Of a DNA stretch of 8,293 nucleotides, positions 1-5,349 are shown piece after piece. Below the pieces are notes generated by a model that searched no databases, was not told the DNA's origin, and was given only the letters and a program-made list of their open reading frames with translations. The stretch's first letter is position 1. Each line of letters starts with the position of its first letter. The DNA is from CAZCRE01 sp964501075 (GTDB taxonomy: Archaea; Thermoproteota; Bathyarchaeia; Bathyarchaeales; Bathycorpusculaceae): NCBI GenBank assembly GCA_964501075.1, contig CAZCRE010000059.1, positions 1 through 8,293 on the forward strand, written 5' to 3'. The position numbers and the translations under genes are program-made.

Positions 1-205
1 AGCGTACAGTCTTGGAAAGGCTATGTATGAGCCGGAGCAGTTTCCTGGTTTGATCTACAGGATGGACGAGCCCAAAGTTGTTATCTTGCTGTTTGCAAGT
101 GGAAAACTCGTTTGCACAGGCGCCAAGAAAGAAGAGGACGTCTATGACTCAGTGCACAAGCTTCACGGAATACTTGAAGAACAGAGTCTAATATTCTACG
201 AGTAG
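1..205 (+). CDS. tbp: TATA-box binding protein (TBP), C-terminal part, 5' truncated by window edge
   Basis: This is the end of the archaeal general transcription factor TBP, which binds the TATA box and recruits TFB and RNA polymerase. The reading frame is open from base 2 and gives 67 residues before a TAG stop. The visible part is the second half of the second saddle repeat: YEPEQFPGLIYRM, then the strand KVVILLF, then SGKLVCTGAK, and the last helix ending in LIFYE. These are hallmark TBP strings, so the family call is very safe. The ATG at 23 is internal and not a start, because the upstream codons (AYSLGKA) are also typical TBP sequence. The acidic C-terminal tail found in some archaeal TBPs is essentially absent here, as the protein stops after a single Glu. 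The next gene (pyrE) is convergent, 21 bases away. Confidence 0.96.
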   Translation, partial: AYSLGKAMYEPEQFPGLIYRMDEPKVVILLFASGKLVCTGAKKEEDVYDSVHKLHGILEEQSLIFYE

Positions 206-208
206 CAG

Positions 209-222
209 CCTCTTTTTCTCTC
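209..222 (+). terminator. Oligo-T terminator after tbp
   Basis: Directly after the tbp stop there is a pyrimidine-rich run (CCTCTTTTTCTCTC) containing five consecutive T. Archaeal RNA polymerase commonly terminates at oligo-T tracts without a strong hairpin. The position, between convergent tbp and pyrE, fits. No matching T run is seen for pyrE on the other strand. Confidence 0.45.
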
Positions 223-226
223 ACTC

Positions 227-865
227 TCAACCGTTTTGTTTCTTCTTAATCTGTTTCAGTATCGTCTTTGTCTGTTGTTCATCCAAGATTTCAAGTTCAC
301 ACAGCTTCCTAGCTATCTCGCTGATATTAACCAAGGCATGCAGTTTTATTCCCTCTTTCCCAAGCTTTTCGCTTCCGCCCTCCTGGCGATCTATGAGTAC
401 AACGGCGTCTTTCACGATTCCGCCCTCTGCCTTTATGATCTTCGCAGTCTTTTTCAGTGACAGTCCACTCGTCACCAAATCATCTATCAACAACACGCGG
501 TCTCCGGGCGCAAGTACTCCCTCGATTCTTCTTTGCCTTCCGTGTAGGCGAACACCCTTGCGGATGTAGAAAAACGGTTTCTTGAAGTTGTAAGCAGTCA
601 AGGCAGCAAAAGGTATGCCCGCAATGGGGATACCGACTATTCTATCGAAGTCTCTGTTGCCAATCTCCTGCTTTATGAAGTCTACATACAAACTGCAGAC
701 TCTCTGATAGGCGTCTGGAAAGCTTGGCACTATCCTCAGATCAACGTAGTAAGGACTTATCTTTCCGCTCGTGAGTTTGAAAGCGCCAAACTGGAGTGCG
801 CCAATCTTGCTCAGGATTTTGCAGAGTTCAAACTTGGCGTTTTCATCGATCCTATTGACTGGCAT
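227..865 (-). CDS. pyrE: Orotate phosphoribosyltransferase
   Basis: Transfers the phosphoribosyl group of PRPP to orotate, giving OMP, the penultimate step of UMP synthesis in the cytosol. The 212-residue product has the orotate-site segment TSGKISPYYVDLR (about 32-44), the mobile catalytic loop beginning RKGVRLHG (102-109, with Lys103 and His108), and the PRPP-binding motif VLLIDDLVTSG (124-134) with its paired Asp. Length matches the family (about 180-220). The frame is open up to 916, but I place the start at the ATG at 865: it lies 4 bases after the stop of the upstream hydrolase gene, and AGAGGT, a good Shine-Dalgarno, stands 9 bases before it. The longer start would overlap the upstream gene by 47 bases and adds a non-conserved basic extension. 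The tight spacing implies co-transcription and translational coupling. The C-terminus is Lys-rich (KQIKKKQNG). Confidence 0.95.
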   Translation of the reverse strand: MPVNRIDENAKFELCKILSKIGALQFGAFKLTSGKISPYYVDLRIVPSFPDAYQRVCSLYVDFIKQEIGNRDFDRIVGIPIAGIPFAALTAYNFKKPFFYIRKGVRLHGRQRRIEGVLAPGDRVLLIDDLVTSGLSLKKTAKIIKAEGGIVKDAVVLIDRQEGGSEKLGKEGIKLHALVNISEIARKLCELEILDEQQTKTILKQIKKKQNG

Positions 866-869
866 GTTC

Positions 870-1562
870 TCACGACCTCTTGGAAACTTGGTAGATTTTG
901 CCAACTTCAGGCACAAGGCAAGTGATTTTCGGCAGTTCCTTCTTCAAAAGCTCTGCGAATCTTTTCTGATCTGCTGGCGAACCCGTGTGATAGGGAACGG
1001 CCACTTTTGGTTTTGTCAGCCTGGCAATGTCTACTCCGGTTTCTGGCGACGTGCCCGGTGCAATTCCGACTGTGCAGAAAACAACATCAAGCTTCTCTTT
1101 TTCACCTATAGCCACCATTTCTGGGAATGGAAGGCTGTCTGCAGTGTGAAAGATTTTGACCCCATCTTCGCTCGTTACTATGAAGGACACTGGGCTCGTC
1201 GCTGGCGGGTGATTAGATTTTTCAACTTTCACCGATACCTCGCCAAGCTTAGTTTCCGAACCTTTCTGGGCGATGCTCAGTTTGTCTTGAGGGATAGTGT
1301 TTCGAAGTCTTTTTGCAGAGGTCGGGTCAGCAACAACCATGCATTGATTAGTCTTGTAGACTTCTGAAATCAAGGCTTGGTCCAGATGATCATAATGCTC
1401 ATGCGTGATTAGGATTGCGTCAATGTTCTGGAAATTTCTTGGCTTCACGTCGACTGGGTCTATTATCAGCGTCTTTGAAGGCGTTTTAATAGTCACTCCG
1501 GCATAATGATTAAACCACGTGAAGAAAACCTCGTTCTTTGCAGGTGTTTTATCAATTGACAT
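870..1562 (-). CDS. Metallo-beta-lactamase-fold hydrolase (UlaG / UPF0173-like)
   Basis: A 230-residue, cytosolic, single-domain metal-dependent hydrolase of the metallo-beta-lactamase superfamily. The metal-binding signature is complete: THEHYDHLD (53-61, the HxHxDH motif), a third-region His118 in SNHPP, the bridging Asp142 in FHTADS, and the last His192 in VPYHTGS. The N-terminal strands FTWFNHYAGVTIKT and TLIIDP are typical of the UlaG/UPF0173 branch, which includes L-ascorbate-6-phosphate lactonase and many uncharacterised hydrolases, so the substrate cannot be named. The start is supported by GAGGA seven bases upstream of the ATG, and a TATA-like CTTTAAAA lies about 40 bases upstream. 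The gene is first in a two-gene unit with pyrE, whose ribosome binding site lies in its final codons. A role linked to pyrimidine or phosphoribosyl metabolism is a guess from position only. Confidence 0.88.
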   Translation of the reverse strand: MSIDKTPAKNEVFFTWFNHYAGVTIKTPSKTLIIDPVDVKPRNFQNIDAILITHEHYDHLDQALISEVYKTNQCMVVADPTSAKRLRNTIPQDKLSIAQKGSETKLGEVSVKVEKSNHPPATSPVSFIVTSEDGVKIFHTADSLPFPEMVAIGEKEKLDVVFCTVGIAPGTSPETGVDIARLTKPKVAVPYHTGSPADQKRFAELLKKELPKITCLVPEVGKIYQVSKRS

Positions 1563-1595
1563 ATCGCATTCCTCGCAGCATATCTATTATGGATT

Positions 1596-1610
1596 CTCAT
1601 TTTAAAGAGC
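1596..1610 (-). promoter_or_regulatory. Probable promoter of the hydrolase-pyrE unit
   Basis: On the minus strand the sequence CTCTTTAAAATG contains a TATA-like core (CTTTAAAA, 1607-1600). A start point about 25 bases further on, near 1579, would leave a leader of about 17 bases that includes the GAGGA ribosome binding site. This is a visual match only; the transcription start is inferred. Confidence 0.45.
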
Positions 1611-1638
1611 TTGTGATGCTTTCAAGCACGTTTGGCAA

Positions 1639-1648
1639 GGCTTAATAG
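1639..1648 (+). promoter_or_regulatory. Possible TATA element of larA
   Basis: GGCTTAATAG is the only AT-rich core at the right distance upstream of larA (start near 1670 expected). It is a weaker match to the archaeal TATA consensus than the other promoters in this window. Together with the minus-strand promoter at 1596-1610 it forms a divergent promoter region of 123 bases. Confidence 0.35.
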
Positions 1649-1664
1649 ATTCTTGCGGCGTGTT

Positions 1665-1683
1665 TCACTATCTAAGTGATAGT
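1665..1683 (+). repeat. Overlapping small inverted repeats over the larA ribosome binding site
   Basis: Two alternative palindromes overlap just upstream of the larA ATG: TCACT-atcta-AGTGA (1665-1679) and ACTATC-taagt-GATAGT (1667-1683). The putative Shine-Dalgarno GTGAT (1676-1680) lies in their right arms. Either an operator in DNA or a small leader hairpin is possible; the arms are short, so chance is not excluded. Confidence 0.35.
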
Positions 1684-1685
1684 CG

Positions 1686-2987
1686 ATGGTTGACGTTTGG
1701 CTTCCCTATGGAAAAACAGAGATCTGCGTACGCGTTCCAACCCGAAACTTCCTAGGCTCAATTGCGCCAAAAGAGAAAGCTGGCGTGCCAGACGCCAAAG
1801 CCGAAGTCGAAAGAGCCTTGAGGGAACCCATCAGTTCCAAACACTTAAGCGAGATAGTCAAGGCTGAAAGCAAAGTGGCGATAGTGGTTGACGACGCAAC
1901 TCGGCCTACGCCAAGCGAGTTTATGATCACGCCATTACTCAACGAACTGAATGCTGCGGGAATAAAAGACGAGAATCTGACAATCATTTTTGCCTGCGGA
2001 ACACACAGGGCCGTCAAGCCGGAAGAAGCTGTTACGCTTTTAGGTCAGGAAATAGTCAACCGCGTCGAGACCATCAGCCACGACTGCAAGGCTTCAAATC
2101 TAATTCACGCAGGCACCACTCAGAAGCATGGAACGAAAGTCTATTTGAACCGTGTTTTCGCTGAGGCTGACGTGAGGATTCTTACTGGTGATATTTGTTT
2201 TCACTATTATGCTGGTTATGGCGGAGGAAGAAAAAGTGTCATGCCTGGCGTTTCAGGCGAGGAAACGATAAAACAGAATCATGCGATGCTCTTGGATGTA
2301 AACGCGCGGACAGGCGTTCTAGAGGGCAACCCCGTTCATGAGGATATGATGGAAGCAGCAAGGATGGCCAAGGTTGACTTCACGCTGAATATTGTGACCA
2401 ATAGCAAAGGTGAACTTGTCAAGGCTTTTGCAGGCGATTTGGAGCAGGTTTTCATGGAAGGAGTCAAGCTTGTTGACGAAATGTATCGTGTAGAAGTGGA
2501 TCGTAGAGCAGACGTAGTCGTGGTGAGCTCAGGCGGAAACCCCGCGGACGTGAACCTGTTCCAAGCCTACAAGGGCGTTGACAACGCGCTCGAAGTTGTC
2601 AAGCGAGGCGGCGTGATAGTTCTAGTCGCTGAGTGCCCTGAGGGGCATGGAAACCAGGTTTTCTATGACTGGATGGTCAAGTACGGAGACTTGAAGGCGG
2701 TTGAGCGGGAAATCAGAAGAAACTTTGTCCTAGGCGGACACAAGGCATACTACCTGTTGAAGGCGCTGCAGAATCATCAGATAATACTCGTTTCATCTAT
2801 GCCGGACTACTATGCAACGAACATTTTCAGGTTGAAGACTGCAAGGGCTGTGAATGACGCGCTGAACGAGGCTTTAAACATCGCTGGCAAGAACGCCAGA
2901 GTCTGGGCCATTCCGCACGGCAACCTCACTTTGCCAAACGTCAAGACAACCGAGGAAAAACAGCTACCTCCTACTGGAAGCGGTTAA
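1686..2987 (+). CDS. larA: LarA-family nickel-pincer-dependent racemase/epimerase (lactate racemase homologue)
   Basis: A 433-residue cytosolic protein of the LarA family, enzymes that racemise or epimerise 2-hydroxy acids by hydride transfer to a nickel pincer nucleotide. The expected residues are present in order and nearly at the positions of Lactobacillus plantarum LarA: DDATRPTP (69-76, with Asp70 and Arg73), GTHR (105-108, His107), His173 in FHYYAGYGGGRKS, Lys183 in the same motif (the residue that tethers the cofactor), His199 in KQNH (nickel ligand), and Gln293/Lys296 in LFQAYK. Family knowledge gives these roles; the substrate cannot be read from sequence, since LarA homologues differ in specificity, so D/L-lactate is only one possibility. 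No larB, larC or larE cofactor genes are in the window. The ATG is preceded by GTGAT, a partial Shine-Dalgarno. The gene diverges from the hydrolase-pyrE unit. The tail (KQLPPTGSG) looks unstructured. Confidence 0.9.
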   Translation: MVDVWLPYGKTEICVRVPTRNFLGSIAPKEKAGVPDAKAEVERALREPISSKHLSEIVKAESKVAIVVDDATRPTPSEFMITPLLNELNAAGIKDENLTIIFACGTHRAVKPEEAVTLLGQEIVNRVETISHDCKASNLIHAGTTQKHGTKVYLNRVFAEADVRILTGDICFHYYAGYGGGRKSVMPGVSGEETIKQNHAMLLDVNARTGVLEGNPVHEDMMEAARMAKVDFTLNIVTNSKGELVKAFAGDLEQVFMEGVKLVDEMYRVEVDRRADVVVVSSGGNPADVNLFQAYKGVDNALEVVKRGGVIVLVAECPEGHGNQVFYDWMVKYGDLKAVEREIRRNFVLGGHKAYYLLKALQNHQIILVSSMPDYYATNIFRLKTARAVNDALNEALNIAGKNARVWAIPHGNLTLPNVKTTEEKQLPPTGSG

Positions 2988-2993
2988 ATACAG
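2983..2993 (+). promoter_or_regulatory. TATA box for the GNAT gene, overlapping the larA stop codon
   Basis: GTTAAATACAG contains a good archaeal TATA core, and its TAA is the larA stop codon (2985-2987). Start of transcription would fall near 3013, giving a leader of about 23 bases before the ATG at 3036. The ten bases TTAAATACAG recur exactly at the radA promoter (7464-7473). Confidence 0.45.
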
Positions 2994-3035
2994 AGACGCG
3001 TTTAGACAGCGCTAAAACTGAACGTCTTGAAGCGA

Positions 3036-3527
3036 ATGGTGCGTGAAAGCTTGCAGCAAACCTTTAGACTGCGAAAATTCGCCTTGAGCGACCTGCAAAC
3101 GGTAATGGAGATCAACCGCATTTGTCTGCCTGAGAACTACACAGATTCCTTCTTTGTTGATTTGTACAAGAAATTCCCAGAAACGTTCACAGTCGCAGAA
3201 GAAAACGGCGAAATCGTCGGCTACATAATGTGCCGCATTGAAGTTGGCTTGTCAAACCTAAGCTTGGGCGGTGTGATCAAAAAGGGCCACGTGGTCTCAG
3301 TAGCTGTGGTGCATGATCATAGAAGAAAAGGCGTTGGAGAAGCTCTCGTGACCAGCGCAATGGAGGCGATGAAGCTCTACAAGGCGAAACAGTGTTTTCT
3401 AGAGGTAAGAGTGACAAATGATTCAGCAGTCAGCCTTTACAAGAAGCTTGGGTTTGAAGTTGCACGCACCGTGCATGGATACTATGCAGACGGCGAAGAC
3501 GCTTGCATGATGACGAAAAAACTATAA
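3036..3527 (+). CDS. rimI: GNAT N-acetyltransferase, RimI/Ard1-like (probable protein N-alpha-acetyltransferase)
   Basis: Probably acetylates protein N-termini with acetyl-CoA, as the archaeal Ard1/RimI proteins do; the closest picture I have is Sulfolobus Ard1 (about 167 residues). The product is 163 residues and consists of one GNAT domain. Visible features are the N-terminal FRLRKFALSDLQTVMEINRICLPENY, the core strand HVVSVAVV, the acetyl-CoA pyrophosphate loop RRKGVGEAL (R/QxxGxG/A motif), and the C-terminal VRVTNDSAVSLYKKLGFEV followed by GYYADGEDACMM, all typical of this subfamily. A TTG three codons upstream (3027) is an alternative start; I prefer the ATG at 3036. Neither start has a Shine-Dalgarno, which suggests a weak or leader-independent initiation. 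The 3' end overlaps the convergent membrane-protein gene by 6 bases. Exact substrate range is inferred, not shown. Confidence 0.87.
   Translation: MVRESLQQTFRLRKFALSDLQTVMEINRICLPENYTDSFFVDLYKKFPETFTVAEENGEIVGYIMCRIEVGLSNLSLGGVIKKGHVVSVAVVHDHRRKGVGEALVTSAMEAMKLYKAKQCFLEVRVTNDSAVSLYKKLGFEVARTVHGYYADGEDACMMTKKL
3516..3521 (-). terminator. T6 run directly after the membrane operon
   Basis: Read on the minus strand, six T follow immediately after the TAG stop of the four-helix protein gene. This suits an archaeal oligo-T terminator and lies inside the last codons of the convergent GNAT gene (encoding its KKL end). A plus-strand CTTTTT at 3545-3550 could serve the GNAT gene in the mirror arrangement. 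Confidence 0.4.
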
Positions 3528-3947
3528 ACTAACTGTGATGCTCGCTTTTTCGTTCATGAAGTTTATTGCTTGAAAAACCGATCTCGCTAACCCTAATAAG
3601 CTCAAAAGCATGGCGATCACAAGAAACAGGCGCAGGTCAACAAGCAAGTTTATACTCCCGAATGATGTGCTCACGACTCCGCTTTTCAGTGATAGAATCA
3701 AATAGAAGATCACGAACAACGACTTGCCCGCTCCAAAAAAATAATGATAAATCGTATCGGCTAAGAAGTCGCCGATGACCATCAAAATCAGGTAAAGCGT
3801 GACAAAAGCTTCAATCGATTGCTGCAGAGTCGGAACCATCTCCATAAACGGGGCCAAAAACGACGACAAAACAAAGTACAAAATATATACAAGAATGCCC
3901 TTGGCCGCTGCCTTCAGGGCTCTAAACCCGATTTTCCGAAGATTCAT
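3522..3947 (-). CDS. Four-helix integral membrane protein, unknown function
   Basis: I do not recognise this 141-residue protein. It has four hydrophobic stretches: about 15-35 (GILVYILYFVLSSFLAPF), 47-72 (ending DTIYHYFFG), 77-94 (LFVIFYLILSL), and 101-125 (LLVDLRLFLVIAMLLSLLGL). The N-terminus is basic (MNLRKIGFRALKAAAK), which predicts it stays in the cytoplasm by the positive-inside rule. There are acidic residues within or next to the second helix (Asp60, Asp64) and a His-Tyr pair after it. The ATG is supported by GGTGA about eight bases upstream, located in the 18-base gap after the preceding gene, so it is the last gene of the three-gene minus-strand membrane operon. It ends with a 6-base overlap with the convergent GNAT gene. 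Confidence 0.75.
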   Translation of the reverse strand: MNLRKIGFRALKAAAKGILVYILYFVLSSFLAPFMEMVPTLQQSIEAFVTLYLILMVIGDFLADTIYHYFFGAGKSLFVIFYLILSLKSGVVSTSFGSINLLVDLRLFLVIAMLLSLLGLARSVFQAINFMNEKASITVSL

Positions 3948-3965
3948 CCTGAACTCACCACTTGA

Positions 3966-4745
3966 TTAGCCGTACGCAATCACCTGTGGTCCATAACTGA
4001 AAAAGGGTGTCTGAAGCTCGATTTCTAACCGCCCAGTCGAGGAAATCGCGGATGCCATAACCCAAAACTCGATGCTTCCCTTGTAATGTGAGTTTTGAGG
4101 AACACTTATTGCAGTATCGCCTGAGCCTGCTAGCACGCCAGCGTTATTGTACATGCGTATCCTCACGTCTCCGCTGAAACCGAAAGACGCATGATTCTCA
4201 AAAGTCAGTGGTACTTCAACCTGAATGTGAGTGAGATTGAACGCAGGAAACCTTGGTTGCTCCAGCGTAAAGTTGTGCAATGGCGCGCCCCAAGGAATTG
4301 AGAAGTTGCCTGAAGCTTGGACAGGGATGATTTCAGCGAGTCTCATACTGACGCATTCAACGACACTCAATTGTGTATCATTGAACAGGTAGTTTTGGTT
4401 GCGTTGCAGCAAGTTGCCTATGTCCAAGGTCAGATTATGGAAAAAGGTCACCGCTCGATCTTTCTCTATGAGTGGCATCACCGATGATCCTTGTGTTACT
4501 ATGGAACCGCCTTCGTCTAAGACGATGCTTGTCACGTTGAATACACCTATGCTGTAGTAGCTTTTGTTTGTAACGTTTATCGGCAACGAAAAAACCAATT
4601 TGTTGTCTAAACTCATGCCGATCTGAGGCTCTCCAAAGCCAAACTGCAAGTCCTTAACAGAATAGGCCACAGAAACAGAGAAAAGTATGAGAATTGTCCA
4701 AAAAACCGTTGTAGCAATGCCTATTGTTCGGATCGGAATGTTCAT
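3966..4745 (-). CDS. Membrane-anchored extracellular protein with tandem LEA14/WHy-like beta-sandwich halves
   Basis: A 259-residue protein with one N-terminal hydrophobic segment (about 8-30, TTVFWTILILFSVSVAYSV), either a signal anchor or a signal peptide, followed by an all-beta exterior region. Eight N-glycosylation sequons lie in the exterior part (Asn57, 60, 70, 104, 122, 147, 158, 170), which agrees with export in an archaeon. Two halves look alike: about 50-109 (FSLPINVTNKSYYSIG...IVLDEGGSIV) and about 173-230 (VEVPLTFENHASFGFSG...MYNNAGVLAG). Each has a strand, an Asn-rich turn, a second strand, then a charged or small turn, resembling LEA14/WHy-type sandwiches. The frame is open to 4841, but that start would overlap the preceding gene by 59 bases and would put 32 polar residues before the membrane segment; I chose the ATG at 4745, which has GGAGAACAGAGAG upstream. 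It is the middle gene of the membrane operon. Function unknown. Confidence 0.72.
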   Translation of the reverse strand: MNIPIRTIGIATTVFWTILILFSVSVAYSVKDLQFGFGEPQIGMSLDNKLVFSLPINVTNKSYYSIGVFNVTSIVLDEGGSIVTQGSSVMPLIEKDRAVTFFHNLTLDIGNLLQRNQNYLFNDTQLSVVECVSMRLAEIIPVQASGNFSIPWGAPLHNFTLEQPRFPAFNLTHIQVEVPLTFENHASFGFSGDVRIRMYNNAGVLAGSGDTAISVPQNSHYKGSIEFWVMASAISSTGRLEIELQTPFFSYGPQVIAYG

Positions 4746-4782
4746 TGGCTCTCTGTTCTCCAACTGACTTGCAGGCGGGTTT

Positions 4783-5241
4783 TTAGTCAGATGATTCTCG
4801 GTGTGCCGTGCTGTTTCGTGTTTTCTTTGTTTGGTAAGCATCTTCTGGAGGTATTACTGCCATTTCTGGTTCAGATGGCACAGTTTCCTTTTGGTGAGTA
4901 CTCACTGACTCCAGCGGCGCCGGACTTGGCTGACTAGTCATTGGCTTTTGAGGAATAAGGCTTTCAAGCTTAGGTGCGTTTGTGATCATTGTTACGCCTC
5001 TTATCGTTATGAGCGAGCCTATCCAGCCCATCACACCAAGATACATTACTCTGATGCACGTAGCGATTAAGGGCGCCAGTGCTTCTCCGAAGGTTTGCAC
5101 AAGATCTTGAGAGGTGACGATCTGGAGGCTCTGGGTTAGGAATCCGTAGGTGCTTATGAATGTGAAAATCAGCAGGGCTACGCCTACTCCAAGTACCGTG
5201 ATTCCTGAAACGGCTATTTTGTCTCTGTAGTTCTTGAACAT
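4783..5241 (-). CDS. Two-helix membrane protein with long polar C-terminal tail, unknown function
   Basis: I do not recognise a named family. The 152-residue product begins MFKNYRDKIAVSG and has two hydrophobic segments, about 9-33 (ITVLGVGVALLIFTFIS) and 55-82 (ALAPLIATCIRVMYLGVMGWIGSLITI). A polar, Pro/Ser/Glu-rich tail follows from about residue 90 to the end, with low-complexity character and no domain that I can see. With two helices the tail and the N-terminus should be on the same side, probably cytoplasmic because both flanks are basic. It is the first gene of a three-gene minus-strand membrane operon, 37 bases before the next start. There is no clear Shine-Dalgarno before the ATG, so a short leader or leader-independent initiation is likely. 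The tail could bind a partner; this is inference. Confidence 0.72.
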   Translation of the reverse strand: MFKNYRDKIAVSGITVLGVGVALLIFTFISTYGFLTQSLQIVTSQDLVQTFGEALAPLIATCIRVMYLGVMGWIGSLITIRGVTMITNAPKLESLIPQKPMTSQPSPAPLESVSTHQKETVPSEPEMAVIPPEDAYQTKKTRNSTAHRESSD

Positions 5242-5249
5242 GCTCTGGT

Positions 5250-5268
5250 CTACCGTTTATTTGGGTAG
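5250..5268 (-). repeat. Small inverted repeat in the leader of the membrane operon
   Basis: CTACC (5250-5254) and GGTAG (5264-5268) form a perfect 5-bp inverted repeat around a 9-base loop, just upstream of the first gene of the membrane operon and near the expected transcription start. It could be a leader hairpin or an operator, but it is short enough to be chance. Confidence 0.3.
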
Positions 5269-5279
5269 TCAGGCAGAGT

Positions 5280-5298
5280 ATTAAATATTACTATATAC
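5280..5298 (-). promoter_or_regulatory. AT-rich promoter of the membrane operon
   Basis: On the minus strand this stretch reads GTATATAGTAATATTTAAT and holds two TATA-like cores, TATATAG (near 5292-5298) and ATTTAATA (5287-5280). They predict starts near 5270 or 5258, giving leaders of about 28 or 16 bases. AGTATT occurs on both sides (5277-5282 and 5304-5309, plus strand). Which core is used cannot be decided by eye. Confidence 0.5.
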
Positions 5299-5320
5299 TA
5301 AACAGTATTCGGGTTAACTA

Positions 5321-5339
5321 AGATAAAACAGAAAAATGG
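5321..5339 (-). terminator. T-rich terminator after fumB
   Basis: About ten bases past the fumB stop the minus strand reads CCATTTTTCTGTTTTATCT, with runs of five and four T. This is the usual form of an archaeal oligo-T terminator and separates fumAB from the downstream membrane operon, which has its own promoter. Confidence 0.5.
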
Positions 5340-5349
5340 AGAATTGAAA

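Noticed and set aside
866..916. Longer start of pyrE
   Set aside because: It would overlap the hydrolase gene by 47 bases, while the ATG at 865 has a well placed Shine-Dalgarno and a normal family length.
771..1367. Long plus-strand open frame antisense to pyrE and the hydrolase gene
   Set aside because: The opposite strand encodes two clear families with full motifs; this translation is rich in Trp, Cys, Phe and Arg with no recognisable domain, and has no ribosome binding site.
3507..3535. Possible C/D box guide RNA (ATGATGA at 3507-3513)
   Set aside because: There is no CTGA box D at a suitable distance, and the match lies within GNAT codons for His/Met-rich ACMM.
4746..4841. Longer start of the exterior beta-sandwich protein
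   Set aside because: It would overlap the preceding gene by 59 bases, lacks a ribosome binding site, and would place 32 polar residues before the membrane segment.
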